A stretch of 64,000 nt of DNA from Chromatiaceae bacterium. Lineage in GTDB: Bacteria; Pseudomonadota; Gammaproteobacteria; Chromatiales; Chromatiaceae. Of this stretch, positions 56,039 to 64,000 are shown piece by piece (within the stretch, counting starts at the first letter, position 1; each line of letters opens with the position of its first letter). The position numbers and the translations under genes were made by a program. The stretch is from the NCBI GenBank assembly GCA_019356535.1, contig CP037918.1, forward strand, positions 558,001-622,000. Direction: 5' to 3'. Under the pieces are notes generated by a model, which was not told the DNA's origin, did no database searches, and saw only the letters and a list, made by a program, of their open reading frames with translations.

Positions 56039-56055
56039 GGGCATTAAAATTGCTT
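56039..56055 (+). promoter_or_regulatory. sigma-54 promoter of amtB
   Basis: GGGCATTAAAATTGCTT has GG at 56040-56041 and GC at 56052-56053 with the exact -24/-12 spacing, and a TTGCT -12 box. Predicted transcription start is near 56065, giving about 40 bases of leader to the amtB ATG. Confidence 0.8.
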
Positions 56056-56103
56056 GTAGTGCACGATCGAGCAACACCATTGACCTACTATGGGGAGCCT
56101 GAA

Positions 56104-57408
56104 ATGACGATACGCAAGAGCCTGAAAGCATCGATCCTGCCGGCCCTGCTGTTGCCGGCTTCGGCACTGGCGGGAGATGCCATGAGCGGGGCGGATACCG
56201 CCTGGATCATGGCCTCTACCGCCCTGGTGCTGTTCATGACCCTGCCGGGACTGGCCCTCTTCTACGGTGGCCTGGTGCGCAGCAAGAACGTATTGTCGGT
56301 CCTGATGCAGTGCTTCGCCATCGCTGGCCTGGCTTCCATTCTCTGGCTGGTGGCGGGCTACAGCCTGGCCTTCGGCGGGGGCAATGCCTGGATCGGCGAT
56401 CTGAGCAAGATGATGATGGCCGGCATCGGCCGCGAGACGCTCTCGGGCAGCATACCCGAGTCGCTGTTCATGATGTTCCAGATGACCTTTGCCGTGATCA
56501 CCCCGGCGCTGGTGATCGGCGGTTTTGCCGAGCGCATGAAATTCTCGGCCATGCTGCTGTTCTCGGCTCTGTGGTTGATGCTGGTCTATGTGCCGGTTAC
56601 CCACTGGGTGTGGGGTGGCGGCTGGCTCGGCGAGATGGGTCTGTACGACTTCGCCGGCGGTACCGTGGTGCACATCACCGCCGGGGTCGCTGCCCTGGTG
56701 GCCGCGTTGGTGCTCGGACCGCGTCGTGGCTTCCCGGACACGGCCATGCCTCCACACAACATGACCATGACCGTGGCCGGCGCTGGCATGCTCTGGGTCG
56801 GCTGGTTCGGTTTCAACGGCGGTTCCGCCCTCGCTGCTGACGGTAACGCGGCCATGGCCATCCTGGTCACCCACCTGTCGGCTGCCGCCGGTACTCTGGT
56901 GTGGTTGTCCCTGGAGTGGATCCGCTTCGGCAAGCCCAGCGTGCTGGGCGCGGTCACCGGTATGGTGGCTGGCCTGGGCACCATCACCCCGGCCTCCGGC
57001 TTCGTGGGTCCGGCGGGCGGCCTGCTGATCGGTATCATCGCCGGCTTTGTGTGCTTCAACGCCACCCTGTACATCAAGCGCGTGCTCAAGATCGACGATT
57101 CGCTGGATGTGTTCCCGGTGCACGGGGTGGGCGGCATCATCGGTACCCTGATGGCCGGGGTCTTCTCCGCCACCTCGCTCGGTGTGTTCAGTGGCTACGG
57201 TTTTGCCGAGGGTATCGACAGCATGGTGGGCCAGCTCAAGGTGCAGGCCATCGGCGTGCTGGCCACCGCGGTGTTCACCGCCGTGCTCACCTGGGTGATC
57301 CTCAAGCTGGTGGATGCCCTGCTTGGCCTGCGGGTGAGTGCCGACGAGGAACAGGAGGGGCTGGATATCGTGCTGCATGAAGAGCGCGGCTACGATCTGC
57401 ACGGATAG
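56104..57408 (+). CDS. amtB: ammonium transporter
   Basis: 434 residues. A signal peptide (about 1-22, ending ALAG) precedes 11 transmembrane helices. Family motifs: LALFYGGLVRSKN, AERMKFSA, DFAGGTVVHITAGVAALVA (first pore His) and DVFPVHGVGGIIGTL (second pore His). ATG 56104 has GGGGAG upstream. Normally paired with glnK, which is not beside it here. Own terminator follows. Nitrogen control by NtrC and sigma-54 is predicted from the promoter. Confidence 0.96.
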   Translation: MTIRKSLKASILPALLLPASALAGDAMSGADTAWIMASTALVLFMTLPGLALFYGGLVRSKNVLSVLMQCFAIAGLASILWLVAGYSLAFGGGNAWIGDLSKMMMAGIGRETLSGSIPESLFMMFQMTFAVITPALVIGGFAERMKFSAMLLFSALWLMLVYVPVTHWVWGGGWLGEMGLYDFAGGTVVHITAGVAALVAALVLGPRRGFPDTAMPPHNMTMTVAGAGMLWVGWFGFNGGSALAADGNAAMAILVTHLSAAAGTLVWLSLEWIRFGKPSVLGAVTGMVAGLGTITPASGFVGPAGGLLIGIIAGFVCFNATLYIKRVLKIDDSLDVFPVHGVGGIIGTLMAGVFSATSLGVFSGYGFAEGIDSMVGQLKVQAIGVLATAVFTAVLTWVILKLVDALLGLRVSADEEQEGLDIVLHEERGYDLHG

Positions 57409-57429
57409 GCCTGAGCCCGCTGGCTGAGC

Positions 57430-57464
57430 AACCCGCCGCACCTATGGGTGCGGCGGGTTTTTTG
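57430..57464 (+). terminator. intrinsic terminator of amtB
   Basis: ACCCGCCGCACC pairs with GGTGCGGCGGGT around a short TATG loop (57431-57458), followed by TTTTTTG. Near-perfect stem. Confidence 0.92.
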
Positions 57465-57658
57465 TGCGTGGAGCTTGGCCCGAAGGGGAATGTATAGGAC
57501 AAATGTCTTATAAAATGGATATGTCAACTCATTGATTTTAAAGGAAACGTAAAAATTGGTTCGCTTTTTCTTGCGCGCTCTGCTTGAATTGCCCCCAGTT
57601 GTCGGGGCCGGTTGCGTGCCGGTCCGATCCGAAAATCACTCAGCAGCGGGGGCGACCC

Positions 57659-60316
57659 ATGACCAGCAAACCCGATATCGATCCCCAGGAGACTCAGGAG
57701 TGGCTCGAGGCCCTCGAGGCGGTGCTCGAGCACGAGGGTGCGGAACGCGCGCATTTCCTGATCGAGCGCATGATCGACAAGGCGCGCCGCTCCGGTGTGA
57801 ACCTGCCGTTCTCGGCCAACACGGCCTATGTGAACACCATCCCCCTCACCCGGCAGCCGCCCTATCCGGGCGACCAGGCGATAGAGGCGCGCATCCGCGC
57901 CTATATCCGCTGGAACGCCATGGCCATGGTGGTGCAAGCCAACCGCAAGGCCTCCGAGCTGGGCGGCCACATCGCCAGCTTCGCCTCGGCGGCGACCCTG
58001 TTCGATGTCGGCTTCAATCACTTCTTCCGGGCGAGGAACGAGCAGCAGGAGGGTGACCTGGTGTTTTTCCAGGGGCACTCGGCGCCCGGCATCTATGCGC
58101 GCGCCTTCCTCGAAGGCCGACTCAGCGAGGAGGAGCTGAACAACTTCCGCCAGGAGGTCGATGGCGGGGGGCTGTCGTCCTACCCGCATCCCTGGCTGAT
58201 GCCCAACTTCTGGCAGTTCCCCACCGTGTCGATGGGCCTGGGGCCGATCATGGCCATCTACCAGGCGCGCTTCATGCGTTACCTGCACGACCGCGAGATC
58301 ACCAATACCGACGGCCGCAAGGTCTGGGCCTTTATGGGTGATGGCGAGATGGACGAGCCCGAATCGCTGGGCGCCATTTCGCTGGCTGCTCGCGAGCGGC
58401 TGGACAACCTGGTGTTCGTGGTCAACTGCAACCTGCAACGCCTCGATGGCCCGGTGCGCGGCAACGGCAAGATCATCCAGGAACTCGAGGCGATGTTCCG
58501 TGGTGCCGGCTGGAACGTCATCAAGGTGATCTGGGGCGGTTACTGGGACCCGCTGTTCGCCCGTGACAAGCACGGCCTGCTGGTCAAGCGTATGGAAGAG
58601 GCGGTGGACGGCGACTACCAGGCCTACAAGGCCAAGGGTGGCGCCTATGTGCGCGAGCACTTCTTCGGCAAGTATCCCGAACTGGCAGCGATGGTGGCCA
58701 ACATGTCCGATGAGGACATCTGGCGGCTCAACCGCGGTGGCCATGATCCACTCAAGATCTACGCGGCCTATGCGGCGGCCATGAAGCACAAGGGTCAGCC
58801 GACTGTGATCCTGGCCAAGACGGTCAAGGGCTACGGCATGGGTGAGGCCGGCGAGGGCCAGAACATCACCCACTCGCAGAAGAAGATGGGCGAGGAGGCG
58901 CTACGCCACTTCCGCGACCGCTTCAACATTCCCATCCCCGACGATCAGATTGCCTCGGCGCCGTATTTCAAGCCGCCGGCCGACAGCGCCGAGATGCGTT
59001 ACCTGCACGAGCGCCGTGCCGAGCTGGGCGGTTATCTGCCCAGCCGCCGTACCGAGAGCAAGCGGCTCGACATCCCGCCGCTGGAGACCTTCAAGGCCCT
59101 GCTCGAGGGCAGTGGCGAGCGCGAGATGTCCACCACCATGGCCTTCGTGCGCTTCCTCACCACTCTGATCCGCGACAAGAACGTGGGCAAGTATGTGGTG
59201 CCCATTGTGCCCGACGAGGCGCGCACCTTCGGCATGGAGGGCATGTTCCGTCAGCTGGGCATCTATTCGAGTGTCGGCCAGCTCTACACCCCGGTGGACT
59301 CCGACCAGGTGATGTACTACCGCGAGGACAAGAAGGGACAGATCCTGCAGGAGGGCATCAACGAGGCCGGTGCCATGTCGTCGTGGATCGCCGCCGCGAC
59401 CGCCTACAGCAATCATGGCGTGACCATGATCCCCTTCTACATCTACTACTCGATGTTCGGCTTCCAGCGGGTAGGCGATCTGGCCTGGGCCGCCGGCGAC
59501 ATGCAGGCACGCGGTTTCCTGCTCGGCGGCACCGCCGGGCGCACCACGCTTGCCGGCGAGGGCCTGCAGCACCAGGACGGGCACAGCCACCTGCAGGCGG
59601 CGACCATCCCCAATTGCCGCAGCTACGACCCGACCTTCGCCTACGAGCTGGCGGTGATCCTGCGCCACGGCATGAAGGTGATGTACGAGGAGCAGCAGAA
59701 CGTCTTCTACTACGTCACCGTGATGAACGAGAACTACCCGCAGCCGGCCATGCCCGAGGGTGTGGAAGAGGGCATCATCCGCGGCATCTACCGTTACCGG
59801 CAGGGGTCGCGCAAGAAGAAGCGGGTGCAGTTGATGGGTTCGGGCACCATCCTGCGCGAGGTGATCGCCGCGGCCAACCTCCTCGAGGAAGAGTGGAACG
59901 TGGCTGCCGACGTGTGGAGTGTGACCAGCTTCAACGAGCTGCGCCGCGACGGCATCGACGTGGAGCGCTGGAACATGCTGCATCCCACGAAGACGCCGCG
60001 CGTGCCCCATGTGCAGAAGGTGCTGGGCGACGCCCGCGGCCCGGTGGTCGCCGCCACCGACTACATACGCGCCTTCCCCGAGCAGATCCGGCCTTACCTG
60101 GGCGATCGTCACTACCTGACTCTGGGCACCGACGGCTTCGGCCGTTCGGATTTGCGCTCGCAGCTGCGCAAGCACTTCGAGGTCAACCGCTACTACGTCG
60201 TGGTCGGCGCGCTCAAGGCGCTGGCCGACGTGGGCGAGATCGAGCCCAAGGTCGTGGCCCAGGCGATCAAGGCCTACAAGATCGACCCCGAAAAACCCAA
60301 CCCGGTGACGGTCTGA
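57659..60316 (+). CDS. aceE: pyruvate dehydrogenase E1, homodimeric type
   Basis: 885 residues, the E. coli-type length. Thiamine-diphosphate motif GDGEMDEPE near residue 230 and NLQRLDGPVRGN. LNRGGHDPLKIYAAY and LQHQDGHSHLQAATIPNC are also conserved. Oxidatively decarboxylates pyruvate and reductively acetylates the lipoyl domain of AceF. Start at 57659 gives MTSKPDIDPQETQEWLEALE; the frame from 57584 is too long. First of aceE-aceF-lpdA, and 13 bases before aceF. An AT-rich 100-base leader precedes it. Confidence 0.97.
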   Translation: MTSKPDIDPQETQEWLEALEAVLEHEGAERAHFLIERMIDKARRSGVNLPFSANTAYVNTIPLTRQPPYPGDQAIEARIRAYIRWNAMAMVVQANRKASELGGHIASFASAATLFDVGFNHFFRARNEQQEGDLVFFQGHSAPGIYARAFLEGRLSEEELNNFRQEVDGGGLSSYPHPWLMPNFWQFPTVSMGLGPIMAIYQARFMRYLHDREITNTDGRKVWAFMGDGEMDEPESLGAISLAARERLDNLVFVVNCNLQRLDGPVRGNGKIIQELEAMFRGAGWNVIKVIWGGYWDPLFARDKHGLLVKRMEEAVDGDYQAYKAKGGAYVREHFFGKYPELAAMVANMSDEDIWRLNRGGHDPLKIYAAYAAAMKHKGQPTVILAKTVKGYGMGEAGEGQNITHSQKKMGEEALRHFRDRFNIPIPDDQIASAPYFKPPADSAEMRYLHERRAELGGYLPSRRTESKRLDIPPLETFKALLEGSGEREMSTTMAFVRFLTTLIRDKNVGKYVVPIVPDEARTFGMEGMFRQLGIYSSVGQLYTPVDSDQVMYYREDKKGQILQEGINEAGAMSSWIAAATAYSNHGVTMIPFYIYYSMFGFQRVGDLAWAAGDMQARGFLLGGTAGRTTLAGEGLQHQDGHSHLQAATIPNCRSYDPTFAYELAVILRHGMKVMYEEQQNVFYYVTVMNENYPQPAMPEGVEEGIIRGIYRYRQGSRKKKRVQLMGSGTILREVIAAANLLEEEWNVAADVWSVTSFNELRRDGIDVERWNMLHPTKTPRVPHVQKVLGDARGPVVAATDYIRAFPEQIRPYLGDRHYLTLGTDGFGRSDLRSQLRKHFEVNRYYVVVGALKALADVGEIEPKVVAQAIKAYKIDPEKPNPVTV

Positions 60317-60329
60317 GGAGGGAGCGGAG

Positions 60330-61985
60330 ATGAGCCAGACGATCGAAGTGCAACTCCCGGATATCGGTGACTTCAAGGATGTCGAGGTGATCGAGATCCT
60401 GGTCGCGCCGGGTGACGTCATCCAGCCCGAGCAGTCGCTGATCACCCTCGAGAGCGACAAGGCCACCATGGAGATCCCGGCCCCGCAGGGCGGGCGGGTG
60501 GCCGAGGTGAAGGTCGCTATCGGCGACAAGATCAACCAGGGCGACCTGATCCTGTTGCTCGAGGCGGACGCCGACGGGGACGCCGCTGCCGAAGCGGAAG
60601 CACCCGCGCAGGAGGCGCCTGTGGACGAGGCGCCGGCCCCGGCGCCGGTGGCCGCAGCGCAATCCGAGTCTGCTCCAGCGGCCGCCGGCGAGGTGCAGCG
60701 CCTGCCGGTGACCGTGCCCGACATCGGCGACTTCAAGGACGTCGAAGTAGTCGAGGTGCTGGTGAGTGACGGCGACAGCGTCGAGAAAGAGGGGTCGCTG
60801 ATTACTCTCGAGACCGACAAGGCCACGATGGAGATCCCGTCGCCCTACGAGGGCACGGTGCGCGATCTGAAGGTCGCGGTCGGCGACCGGGTCAACCAGG
60901 GTGATTTTCTCTGCGAGATCGAGACCCGTGCAGAGGCGCCGGCGGTATCGGCGCCGGCAGCCAGTGAACCCACACAAGCCCCGGCCTCCGTTGCGAGTGC
61001 GCAGCATGAGCGCAGGCCCGGCGAGAAGCCGGCGCGCAAGCGGCCGGTGATCGCACGTCCCTCGGATGCTCCCAAGGGCCGTGCGCACGCCAGCCCGGCA
61101 GTGCGCCGTTTCGCCCGCGAGCTGGGTGTCGATCTCCTCCACGTACCCGGTTCCGGTCCCAAGGGGCGCATCACCAAGGAAGACGTCCAGGCCTTCGTCA
61201 AGCGTACCCTGGCCGAGGGGGCGCCTGCGGTGGCCGCCTCCGGTCCGCTGCAACTGCCGCGCCCGCCGGAGATCGACTTCAGCCAGTTCGGCGAGGTCGA
61301 GGAGATCGAACTCGGTCGCATCAAGAAGATCAGCGGCAAGCACCTGCACAATGCTTGGCTGGGCATCCCGCATGTCACCCAGTTCGACGAGGCTGACATC
61401 ACCGAGCTCGAGGCCTTCCGCAAGGGGCTCAAGGCTCAAGCGGAAAAGGAGGGCGTCAAGCTCACTTTCATGCCCTTCCTGATGAAGGCGCTGGCTGCGG
61501 CATTGAAGGAATACCCTCAGTTCAACGCCTCGCTGGCGCCGGATGGCGAGCACCTGATCCTGAAGAAATACCTGCACATTGGCATCGCCGTGGATACCCC
61601 CAACGGGTTGATGGTGCCGGTGGTGCGCGACGTGGACAAGAAAGGCGTATTCGAACTGGCGCGTGACTTGATGGATGTGAGCTCGCGGGCGCGCGAGGGC
61701 AAGCTCTCGCCTGCTGACATGCAGGGTGGCTGCATCTCCATCTCCAGCCTGGGCGGCATCGGTGGTACCCAGTTCACGCCCATCGTGAATGCGCCCGAGG
61801 TGGCCATCCTGGGCGTGTCGCGTGCCGAAATGAAACCCAAGTGGAACGGGGTCGATTTCGAGCCACGCCTGATCATGCCGTTCAGCCTGTCCTATGATCA
61901 CCGGGTGATCGACGGTGCCGAAGGGGTGCGCTTTACCACCTATCTGGGGCAGTTGCTGAGCGACATCCGACGGCTGGTGCTCTGA
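60330..61985 (+). CDS. aceF: dihydrolipoamide acetyltransferase (E2), two lipoyl domains
   Basis: 551 residues. Two lipoyl domains with modified lysines Lys44 (ESDKATMEIP) and Lys162 (ETDKATMEIP), joined by Ala/Pro linkers. A peripheral-subunit-binding domain (ASPAVRRFARELGVDL, GSGPKGRITKEDV) lies near 250-290. The catalytic acetyltransferase core ends in SYDHRVIDGAEG. E. coli AceF has three lipoyl domains, so two is a real difference but common in related bacteria. Confidence 0.97.
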   Translation: MSQTIEVQLPDIGDFKDVEVIEILVAPGDVIQPEQSLITLESDKATMEIPAPQGGRVAEVKVAIGDKINQGDLILLLEADADGDAAAEAEAPAQEAPVDEAPAPAPVAAAQSESAPAAAGEVQRLPVTVPDIGDFKDVEVVEVLVSDGDSVEKEGSLITLETDKATMEIPSPYEGTVRDLKVAVGDRVNQGDFLCEIETRAEAPAVSAPAASEPTQAPASVASAQHERRPGEKPARKRPVIARPSDAPKGRAHASPAVRRFARELGVDLLHVPGSGPKGRITKEDVQAFVKRTLAEGAPAVAASGPLQLPRPPEIDFSQFGEVEEIELGRIKKISGKHLHNAWLGIPHVTQFDEADITELEAFRKGLKAQAEKEGVKLTFMPFLMKALAAALKEYPQFNASLAPDGEHLILKKYLHIGIAVDTPNGLMVPVVRDVDKKGVFELARDLMDVSSRAREGKLSPADMQGGCISISSLGGIGGTQFTPIVNAPEVAILGVSRAEMKPKWNGVDFEPRLIMPFSLSYDHRVIDGAEGVRFTTYLGQLLSDIRRLVL

Positions 61986-61987
61986 GC

Positions 61988-62020
61988 CACCCTGTCAGGG
62001 TCCTGGGCCCTGACAGGGTG
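61988..62020. repeat. perfect 13-bp hairpin between aceF and lpdA
   Basis: CACCCTGTCAGGG and CCCTGACAGGGTG form an uninterrupted 13-bp stem around a TCCTGGG loop, starting 3 bases past the aceF stop. No U-run follows, so it may stabilise the upstream mRNA or attenuate lpdA rather than terminate fully. Confidence 0.75.
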
Positions 62021-62181
62021 TACGGAGATGAAGTGTTGCGGCATTGAAGATTTCGATTGCGTATTGGAGGTCGGCGGTATTGAATGCATTTGGGATGCGC
62101 TGAGCTGTCCTTCCTCGCAAGCAGGCGAGGTGGCCAAACCCAGCGTATTCCTGGCACGGCGACCGGGAGAAACGAGAAACG

Positions 62182-63603
62182 ATGAGTAAAAACATTCGGG
62201 CAGAGGTGGTGGTTCTTGGTGGCGGTCCAGGCGGCTATAGCGCAGCCTTTCGTGCCGCCGACCTGGGGTTGAAGACGGTACTGGTTGAGCGCTATCCGAC
62301 GTTGGGAGGCGTCTGTCTGAACGTCGGTTGTATCCCCTCCAAGGCTCTGTTGCACACCGCCGAGGTGATCAACGAGGTGGCTGAGCTTGAGGTCATGGGG
62401 GTGCGCTACACCAAGCCGAAGATCGACCTCGACAAGATGCGTGCCGGCAAGGATGCGGTGGTCGCAAAGCTCACTGGCGGTCTCGCTGCATTGGCTAGGC
62501 AACGCAAGGTGCAGGTGATCACCGGCTGGGGCGAGTTCGCTTCGCCGCGTACCTTGTCGGTGAAGACCGAGGAGGGCACGGTGCAGGTGGATTTCGATCA
62601 CGCCATCATCGCTGCCGGTTCGCGCCCGGTGAAGATTCCAGGCTTCCCCAACGACGACCCGCGCCTGCTCGATTCCACTGGAGCACTCGCCCTGCAGGAC
62701 ATCCCGAAGCGCTTTCTCATCATCGGTGGTGGCATCATTGGTCTGGAGATGGCCACCGTCTATGCCACCCTGGGCTCGAAGGTCGATATCGTCGAGCTCC
62801 AGCCCGGCCTGATCCCGGGCTGTGACCCCGATCTGGTGCGGCCCTTGCAAAAGCGCCTGTCGAAGCAGGTGCAGAATATCTGGCTGAACACCCGGGTAGC
62901 CGACATCCAGGCGCTCAAGTCTGGGCTCAAGGTCACCTTCGAGGGCGACAAGGCCCCCGAACCACAAGTTTACGACCGTGTGCTGGTCGCAGTCGGACGC
63001 ACCCCCAACGGCAAGCTGATCGCCGCCGACAAGGCGGGCGTCCAGGTCGATGAGCGCGGTTTCATTCCAGTGGACGCGCACATGCGCACCAATGTGCCGC
63101 ACATCTACGCCATTGGCGACATCGTCGGTAATCCCATGTTGGCGCACAAGGCAGTACACGAAGGTCACGTCGCCGCCGAGGTGATCGCCGGGCTGCCGGC
63201 GCTGTTCGATCCCATGACCATCCCCTCGGTGGCCTACACCGATCCCGAGATCGCCTGGATGGGCCTGACCGAGACCGAAGCAAAGGAGAAGGGCATCGAG
63301 ATCGAGAAGGGTGTATTTCCCTGGGCTGCCTCCGGTCGCGCGCTCGGCATCCATCGCGAGGAAGGCTTTACCAAGCTGATCTTCGATGCCCGCAGCAAGC
63401 GTCTGCTCGGTGCCGGCATCGTCGGGCGCAACGCCGGCGAATTGATCGGCGAGACGGTGCTGGCTCTGGAGATGGGCGCGGACGCCGAGGACATCGCGCT
63501 CACCATCCATCCGCATCCCACGCTCAACGAATCGATCGGCATGGCTGCTGAAATGGCCGAGGGCACCATCACCGACCTGATGCCCCCGCGCAAGAAGCGT
63601 TGA
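62182..63603 (+). CDS. lpdA: dihydrolipoyl dehydrogenase (E3)
   Basis: 473 residues. FAD motif GGGPGGYSAAF, redox disulfide Cys45/Cys50 in GGVCLNVGCIPSK, NAD motif GGGIIGLEMATVY and the active-site pair HPHPTLNESIG. Reoxidises lipoamide of AceF. Separated from aceF by 196 bases, so it may also have its own promoter. Confidence 0.97.
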   Translation: MSKNIRAEVVVLGGGPGGYSAAFRAADLGLKTVLVERYPTLGGVCLNVGCIPSKALLHTAEVINEVAELEVMGVRYTKPKIDLDKMRAGKDAVVAKLTGGLAALARQRKVQVITGWGEFASPRTLSVKTEEGTVQVDFDHAIIAAGSRPVKIPGFPNDDPRLLDSTGALALQDIPKRFLIIGGGIIGLEMATVYATLGSKVDIVELQPGLIPGCDPDLVRPLQKRLSKQVQNIWLNTRVADIQALKSGLKVTFEGDKAPEPQVYDRVLVAVGRTPNGKLIAADKAGVQVDERGFIPVDAHMRTNVPHIYAIGDIVGNPMLAHKAVHEGHVAAEVIAGLPALFDPMTIPSVAYTDPEIAWMGLTETEAKEKGIEIEKGVFPWAASGRALGIHREEGFTKLIFDARSKRLLGAGIVGRNAGELIGETVLALEMGADAEDIALTIHPHPTLNESIGMAAEMAEGTITDLMPPRKKR

Positions 63604-63622
63604 GGCTGCCGGGAACGGGGAA

Positions 63623-64000
63623 GTGGGCGTGGTGCCACTGTATTACCGCGAGTACGGTGATGCCGGCCCCTCCCTGATCCTGCTGCACGGCCTGTTCGGC
63701 TCTTCGGCCAACTGGGGTTCGATCGCACGCGAGCTGGGCGGGCAGTTCCGGGTGATCGTTCCCGATCTGCGCAATCATGGTCGCTCGCCGCATGCCGAAC
63801 CGATGGACTACGCGGCGATGGCAGAGGACGTCCAGGCGCTGATCGACACCCTGGGGTTGGAATGCCCCCTGGTGGTTGGCCACAGCATGGGCGGCAAGGT
63901 AGCGATGAGGCTGGCGCTGGCCTCGCCCGGCGCGGTGGCGGCCATCGGCGTGGTGGATATCGCGCCGGTGGCCTACGATCACGATTTCTCCGACGTTTTC
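63623..64000 (+). CDS. alpha/beta hydrolase, YbfF-type esterase (partial)
   Basis: Runs off the window; about 126 residues are visible. LYYREYGDAGPSLILLHGLF and the oxyanion motif HGLFGSSANW, DLRNHGRSPH, and nucleophile elbow GHSMGGKVAMRLA match the YbfF acyl-CoA/ester hydrolase family. GTG at 63623 (MGVVPLYYREYG) follows ACGGGGA; GTGs at 63629 and 63632 are alternatives. Confidence 0.85.
   Translation, partial: MGVVPLYYREYGDAGPSLILLHGLFGSSANWGSIARELGGQFRVIVPDLRNHGRSPHAEPMDYAAMAEDVQALIDTLGLECPLVVGHSMGGKVAMRLALASPGAVAAIGVVDIAPVAYDHDFSDVF

Noticed and set aside
57480..57560. PdhR-like operator before aceE
   Set aside because: Only a half-site resembling AATTGGT is present; the matching ACCAATT half is missing.

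Overview
The window is a GC-rich, densely packed gammaproteobacterial chromosome segment. Supporting signs are the macromolecular-synthesis block (rpsU, yqeY, dnaG, rpoD and a CAU tRNA), the hisBHAFE-tatABC cluster, a homodimeric-type aceE-aceF-lpdA pyruvate dehydrogenase operon, RNase T, RNase D, Slt, MlaA and an Rsd-type protein. A RegB/RegA redox pair, an OprC/NosA-like copper receptor, a DsrC/TusE-family paralogue and a CysB-type regulator suggest a metabolically flexible, possibly sulfur-oxidising or denitrifying lineage near the Chromatiales. That placement is inference.

Layout. 1-2.5 kb: 5' part of metG, divergent from apbC/mrp. 2.7-10.7 kb: a minus-strand run of copper receptor, regB-regA, argD-argF, an orphan Fe3+-type ABC ATPase and an SH3/coiled-coil membrane protein. 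10.8-19 kb: a PuuD-like membrane protein divergent from an orphan hydantoinase B, then an AsnB-type amidotransferase, grxD, rnt, mlaA, pip and a decayed stretch. 19-24.3 kb: dtd, hisBHAFE (no hisI) and tatABC, with TatC carrying an unusual acidic, FimV-like tail. 24.5-31 kb is the accessory part: a secreted thioredoxin-fold DUF255 gene whose 3' end is replaced by an intact IS3-family element (13-bp terminal repeats, GGCG target duplication), a multiply frameshifted DUF2306 pseudogene, a DsrC-family gene without the redox cysteines, an IS5-family remnant and a CysB-like regulator. 31-38.3 kb: tRNA, rpoD-dnaG-yqeY-rpsU, tsaD, plsY, folB and folK. 38.3-50.7 kb: folM-like reductase, MidA-like methyltransferase, an uncharacterised lipoprotein, an NDUFA9-like SDR, rsd, a 775-residue protein with a divergent class III cyclase-like region, Sel1 protein, slt, an inositol-phosphatase-family gene and an orphan glcF. 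50.7-64 kb: a 250-bp nested palindromic element, a hotdog protein, a second Sel1 protein, rnd, mpl-ubiX, amtB behind a well-formed NtrC/sigma-54 control region, aceEF-lpdA and the start of an alpha/beta hydrolase.

Most of the window is core metabolism. The strongest candidates for something little described are the cyclase-like protein next to rsd, the TatC tail, the cysteine-poor DsrC paralogue with its CysB-like neighbour, and the palindromic element at 50.8-51.0 kb. I saw no CRISPR array, prophage or defence island.
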